From Ascidiaceihabitans sp029251465 (lineage in GTDB: Bacteria > Pseudomonadota > Alphaproteobacteria > Rhodobacterales > Rhodobacteraceae): a DNA stretch of 64,000 nt. The stretch lies in assembly GCF_042932805.1 (NCBI RefSeq), contig NZ_CP170633.1, positions 2,914,001-2,978,000 on the forward strand, given 5' to 3'. Shown here piece by piece: positions 60,986 through 64,000 of the stretch. Numbering within the stretch: position 1 is the first letter of the stretch; every line of letters begins with the position of its first letter. Made by a program: the position numbers and the translations under genes. The notes beneath the pieces are model-generated. The model saw only the letters and a list, made by a program, of their open reading frames with translations, made no database searches and was not told the DNA's origin.

Positions 60986-62505
60986 AGCTGACGGTTTGGA
61001 CATACGAAGGCCCACCGCACGTTGGTGCGATGCGCGTTGCCACAGGCATGAAAGGTCTGCACTACGTTTTGCACGCCCCCCAAGGCGACACTTACGCCGA
61101 CCTTTTGTTCACCATGATCGAACGCCGTGATCACCGCCCGCCCGTCACCTACACGACGTTCCAAGCCCGCGATTTGGGGTCGGACACCGCTGGTTTGTTC
61201 AAGGCCGCGTGCCAAGACGCCGTGGACCGTTTCAAGCCAGAGGCAATCATTGTCGGGGCCTCGTGCACCGCCGAGCTGATCCAGGACGATCCCGGCGGTT
61301 TGGCCGAAACGATGGGTCTGGGCATCCCGGTCATCGCGCTGGAACTGCCATCGTATCAACGCAAAGAAAACTTTGGCGCGGACGAAACGTTCTTTCAGAT
61401 CGTGCGTCATCTTGCAAAACCGATGGAAAAAACCACGCGGATCACCTGCAATTTGCTGGGGCCGACGGCCTTGGGCTTCCGTCACCGCGACGACATTCAA
61501 GAGATCACAAACCTGCTGTACGAACTGGGTGTCGAGGTCAACGTCACGGCCCCGATGACCGCAACACCATCCGACATTGCCAAGATGGGTCAGGCGCATT
61601 TCAACGTGCTACTCTACCCTGAAACGGGCGAACAGGCCGCGCGGTATTGCGAGAAGCACTTCGACCAGCCCTACACCAAAACCGTGCCAATCGGTGCGGG
61701 CGCGACCCACGATTTCATCGCTGAAATCCGCGCATTGACTGGTTCCACAACAGAATTGGACACCGACCGTTTGCGCCAGACGTGGTGGTCGCGATCCGTG
61801 GATTCCACCTATTTGACGGGCAAACGCGTGTTCATCTTTGGCGACGGCACCCACGTCAAAGCCGCCGCACGGATCGCGCGCGACGAGATGGGTTTCGAGG
61901 TTGCAGGCATCGGGTGTTACAACCGCGAAATGGCGCGCGATGTGCGGGCCACCGCCAAGGAATACGGCCTAGAGGCCCTGATCACCGACGACTACCTAGA
62001 AGTCGAGCGCACGATCGAAGCGCTGCAACCAGAGATGATCCTTGGCACCCAGATGGAGCGGCACATCGGCAAACGTCTGGGCATCCCCTGCGCCGTGATT
62101 TCTGCCCCCGTTCACGTGCAGGATTTCCCCGCCCGCTATTCCCCGCAGATGGGTTTCGAGGGTGCGAATGTTATCTTTGACACGTGGATTCACCCACTGG
62201 TCATGGGGCTCGAAGAACACCTGCTGCACATGTTCCGCGACGACTTTGAATTCAACGACGAAGCAGGGGCGAGCCACCACGGCGGGCACGCGCCCAAGCC
62301 TGTTGCGGACACACCGCCAGTTGTCATCGCCGAGGCGCAAGACAACGTGATCTGGCTGTTGGATGCGGAAAAAGAACTTAGGAAAATTCCATTCTTTGTG
62401 CGCGGCAAAGCCCGCCGCAACACCGAAACATACGCCGCCGAAAAGGGCTTGGGCGAGATTTCAATCGACACTCTGTACGAGGCGAAAGCACATTATGCGC
62501 GATGA
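60982..62505 (+). CDS. bchB: light-independent protochlorophyllide reductase, BchB subunit
   Basis: A 507-aa NifK-like subunit. The unusual [4Fe-4S] ligand Asp36 is present in [10 protein letters not shown] (residues 31-40), as in the solved Rhodobacter protein. Other family segments: [38 protein letters not shown] and [23 protein letters not shown]. A His-rich linker (SHHGGHAP) leads to the small C-terminal domain ([23 protein letters not shown]). ATG 60982 overlaps the bchN stop (ATGA), and the 3' end overlaps bchH by 11 nt. Confidence 0.98.
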   Translation: [507 protein letters not shown]

Positions 62506-64000
62506 GGTAGTTGAACAAAACTATAACTTCGTCATCGTGACGTTGGACCGGCACGCCGCTGGCCCTGCCGCCCGTGTGTCACCCCGTTTGGCGATGGATT
62601 TCCCGGGTCTGAACGTCAAAATCCACGCCGCTGCCGAATGGGAAAAAGACCCAAACGCCTTGCAGCAGGCCAAGGACGACATCGCGACCGCAAACATTGT
62701 CGTCACCTGCGTCATTTTCCTTGAGGATCACATCAAAGCCATCCTGCCTGATTTGATTGCGCGCCGCGACGGCTGTGATGCGATGATCGGCGTCGTTTCG
62801 GACCAAGAGATCACCCAGCTGACCAGGATGGGTGATCTGGACATGTCCAAACCCGCCACCGGTGCGATGGGTTTGCTGAAAAAGCTCAAGCCGTCTAAAT
62901 CCAGCGGCAAATCCGGTGCCGGTCAGATGAAAATGCTGCGCCGATTGCCAAAAATCCTGCGCTTGATCCCCGGAAAGTCCCAAGATTTGCGCGCTTGGTT
63001 TTTGTCCATGCAGTACTGGTTGGGTGGCAGCGACGACAACATTGAAAACATGATCCGTTTTCTGATTTCGCGCTACGCAACCGATCCGATGTGGAACAAG
63101 GTCGTGGCCCAAGCGCCCGTGGAATACCCTGAGGTCGGCCTGTATCACCCTGATCTGGCAGGCCAGCACATCACCACCGATATGGCCGAATTGCCGCACA
63201 ATGGTGCGACGACAACTGTCGGTGTTTTGATGTTGCGCAGCTACATTCTGGCCGCCGACACAGCGCATTACGACCACGTCATTCGCACGCTTGAGGCACG
63301 CGGGTTGCGCGTTATTCCCGCGTTTGCAGGTGGTCTTGACGGGCGTCCTGCGATCGAAAAATTCATGAAAGGTCGTGTTGATGCACTGGTGTCTCTGACC
63401 GGTTTCAGCCTGGTTGGCGGCCCTGCCTACAACGACAGTGACGCCGCCGTGGTGACCCTCAGCGATCTGGACATTCCCTACATCACTGCGCAACCGCTGG
63501 AATTTCAGACCCTCAATCAATGGGCGATGGGTGGCCAAGGTCTTAGCCCGATCGAGGCGACCATGTTGCTGGCTTTGCCCGAAATCGACGGGGCCACGAA
63601 CCCCACGGTTTTTGCAGGTCGCCACAGCCCCGAAGGCTGCGCTGGTTGTGCTTACAAATGCAACGCTTACGGCGACGTCAAAGCGATGGCACCCTGTGTA
63701 GAACGGGTCGAGGCACTGGCCGAAAAGGCAGAGCACCTTGCCAATCTGCGCCGCAAAACCAACGCTGAAAAATCGGTTGGCATCGTCTTGTTCGGCTTCC
63801 CGCCAAATGCTGGCGCTGTTGGTACGGCCGCGTATCTTTCGGTCTTTGAATCGCTGTTTAACACGCTACACCGCATGCAGGCCGACGGCTACGATGTGAC
63901 CCCGCCCGCCACCGTCGACGATTTGCGCGAGGCGGTCTTGCGCGGCAATGCACAAACCTTTGGCCAAGAGGCAAACGTGGCCGCTCGCATCAGTGCGGAT
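62495..64000 (+). CDS. bchH: magnesium chelatase subunit H (partial, C-terminus off the right edge)
   Basis: The first 502 codons of the large porphyrin-binding subunit (full length about 1,190-1,250 aa). The start ATG 62495 lies inside the end of bchB. Recognisable segments are YNFVIVTLDRHAAGPAARV, MQYWLGGSDDNIENMIRFLISRYA, YHPDLAG, LMLRSYILAADTAHYDHVI and GRHSPEGCAGCAYKCNAYGDVKAMAPCVERVE. It catalyses Mg insertion into protoporphyrin IX with BchI/BchD. The reading frame is open to the window edge. Confidence 0.98.
   Translation, partial: MRDEVVEQNYNFVIVTLDRHAAGPAARVSPRLAMDFPGLNVKIHAAAEWEKDPNALQQAKDDIATANIVVTCVIFLEDHIKAILPDLIARRDGCDAMIGVVSDQEITQLTRMGDLDMSKPATGAMGLLKKLKPSKSSGKSGAGQMKMLRRLPKILRLIPGKSQDLRAWFLSMQYWLGGSDDNIENMIRFLISRYATDPMWNKVVAQAPVEYPEVGLYHPDLAGQHITTDMAELPHNGATTTVGVLMLRSYILAADTAHYDHVIRTLEARGLRVIPAFAGGLDGRPAIEKFMKGRVDALVSLTGFSLVGGPAYNDSDAAVVTLSDLDIPYITAQPLEFQTLNQWAMGGQGLSPIEATMLLALPEIDGATNPTVFAGRHSPEGCAGCAYKCNAYGDVKAMAPCVERVEALAEKAEHLANLRRKTNAEKSVGIVLFGFPPNAGAVGTAAYLSVFESLFNTLHRMQADGYDVTPPATVDDLREAVLRGNAQTFGQEANVAARISAD

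Overview
This window looks like chromosomal DNA from an aerobic anoxygenic phototroph of the Rhodobacteraceae (Roseobacter group). The main evidence is a Rhodobacter-type photosynthesis gene cluster that fills about 29.6-64.0 kb and includes pufQBALMX. Its gene order and protein sequences closely resemble those of Rhodobacter. The presence of PufX, a fused TAXI-type TRAP transporter and TGT-N12-ACA operators supports this placement. The genus cannot be fixed from the sequence alone.

Layout. (1) 1-2.4 kb, minus strand: the edge of an alginate-type polysaccharide acetylation/export locus (AlgI-like partial, AlgF-like, AlgE-like porin). (2) 2.5-4.7 kb, minus: a membrane alpha/beta-hydrolase-like protein and an endonuclease/exonuclease/phosphatase-family protein. 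(3) 4.8-25.9 kb, minus: a two-gene unit made of a giant secreted protein of about 5,839 aa with roughly 43 DUF11-like Ig-fold repeats, followed 11 nt later by an 1,180-aa outer-membrane beta-barrel protein. This is the most unusual part of the window. (4) 26.3-29.4 kb, plus: a TAXI-type TRAP transporter, binding protein then fused permease, with a strong hairpin between them. (5) 29.6-34.4 kb, plus: a B12-binding AerR/PpaA-like protein, then bchG-orf428(pucC-like)-bchP-idi. (6) 34.4-46.8 kb, minus: crtE-crtF-bchC-bchX-(small ORF)-bchY-bchZ-pufQ-pufB-pufA-pufL-pufM-pufX-dxs, the classic superoperon order. (7) 46.9-49.3 kb, plus: crtD-crtC. (8) 49.3-52.4 kb, minus: crtI-crtB-tspO. (9) 52.5-56.7 kb, plus: crtA-bchI-bchD-bchO. 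(10) 56.7-59.0 kb, minus: ppaA/aerR-ppsR. (11) 59.2 kb to the right edge, plus: bchF-bchN-bchB-bchH (bchH is cut by the edge).

How the genes work together. dxs, idi and crtE supply isoprenoids. crtB, I, C, D, F and A build spheroidene/spheroidenone-type carotenoids. bchH, I, D, N, B, F, X, Y, Z, C, G and P convert protoporphyrin IX to phytylated bacteriochlorophyll a. pufBA and pufLM make the LH1 antenna and reaction centre, with pufX and pufQ as accessory factors. ppsR, ppaA and tspO are the regulators. Five intergenic regions carry two or three copies of TGT-N12-ACA, the PpsR/CrtJ operator. In the crtE, bchC and bchG promoters these sites overlap plausible -35/-10 boxes. The monomethyl-ester cyclase (bchE or acsF), bchJ, bchL, bchM, puhA and the LH2 genes are not seen here. 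Several are normally found to the right of bchH, beyond this window.

No rRNA, tRNA, CRISPR array, insertion sequence or phage gene was recognised.
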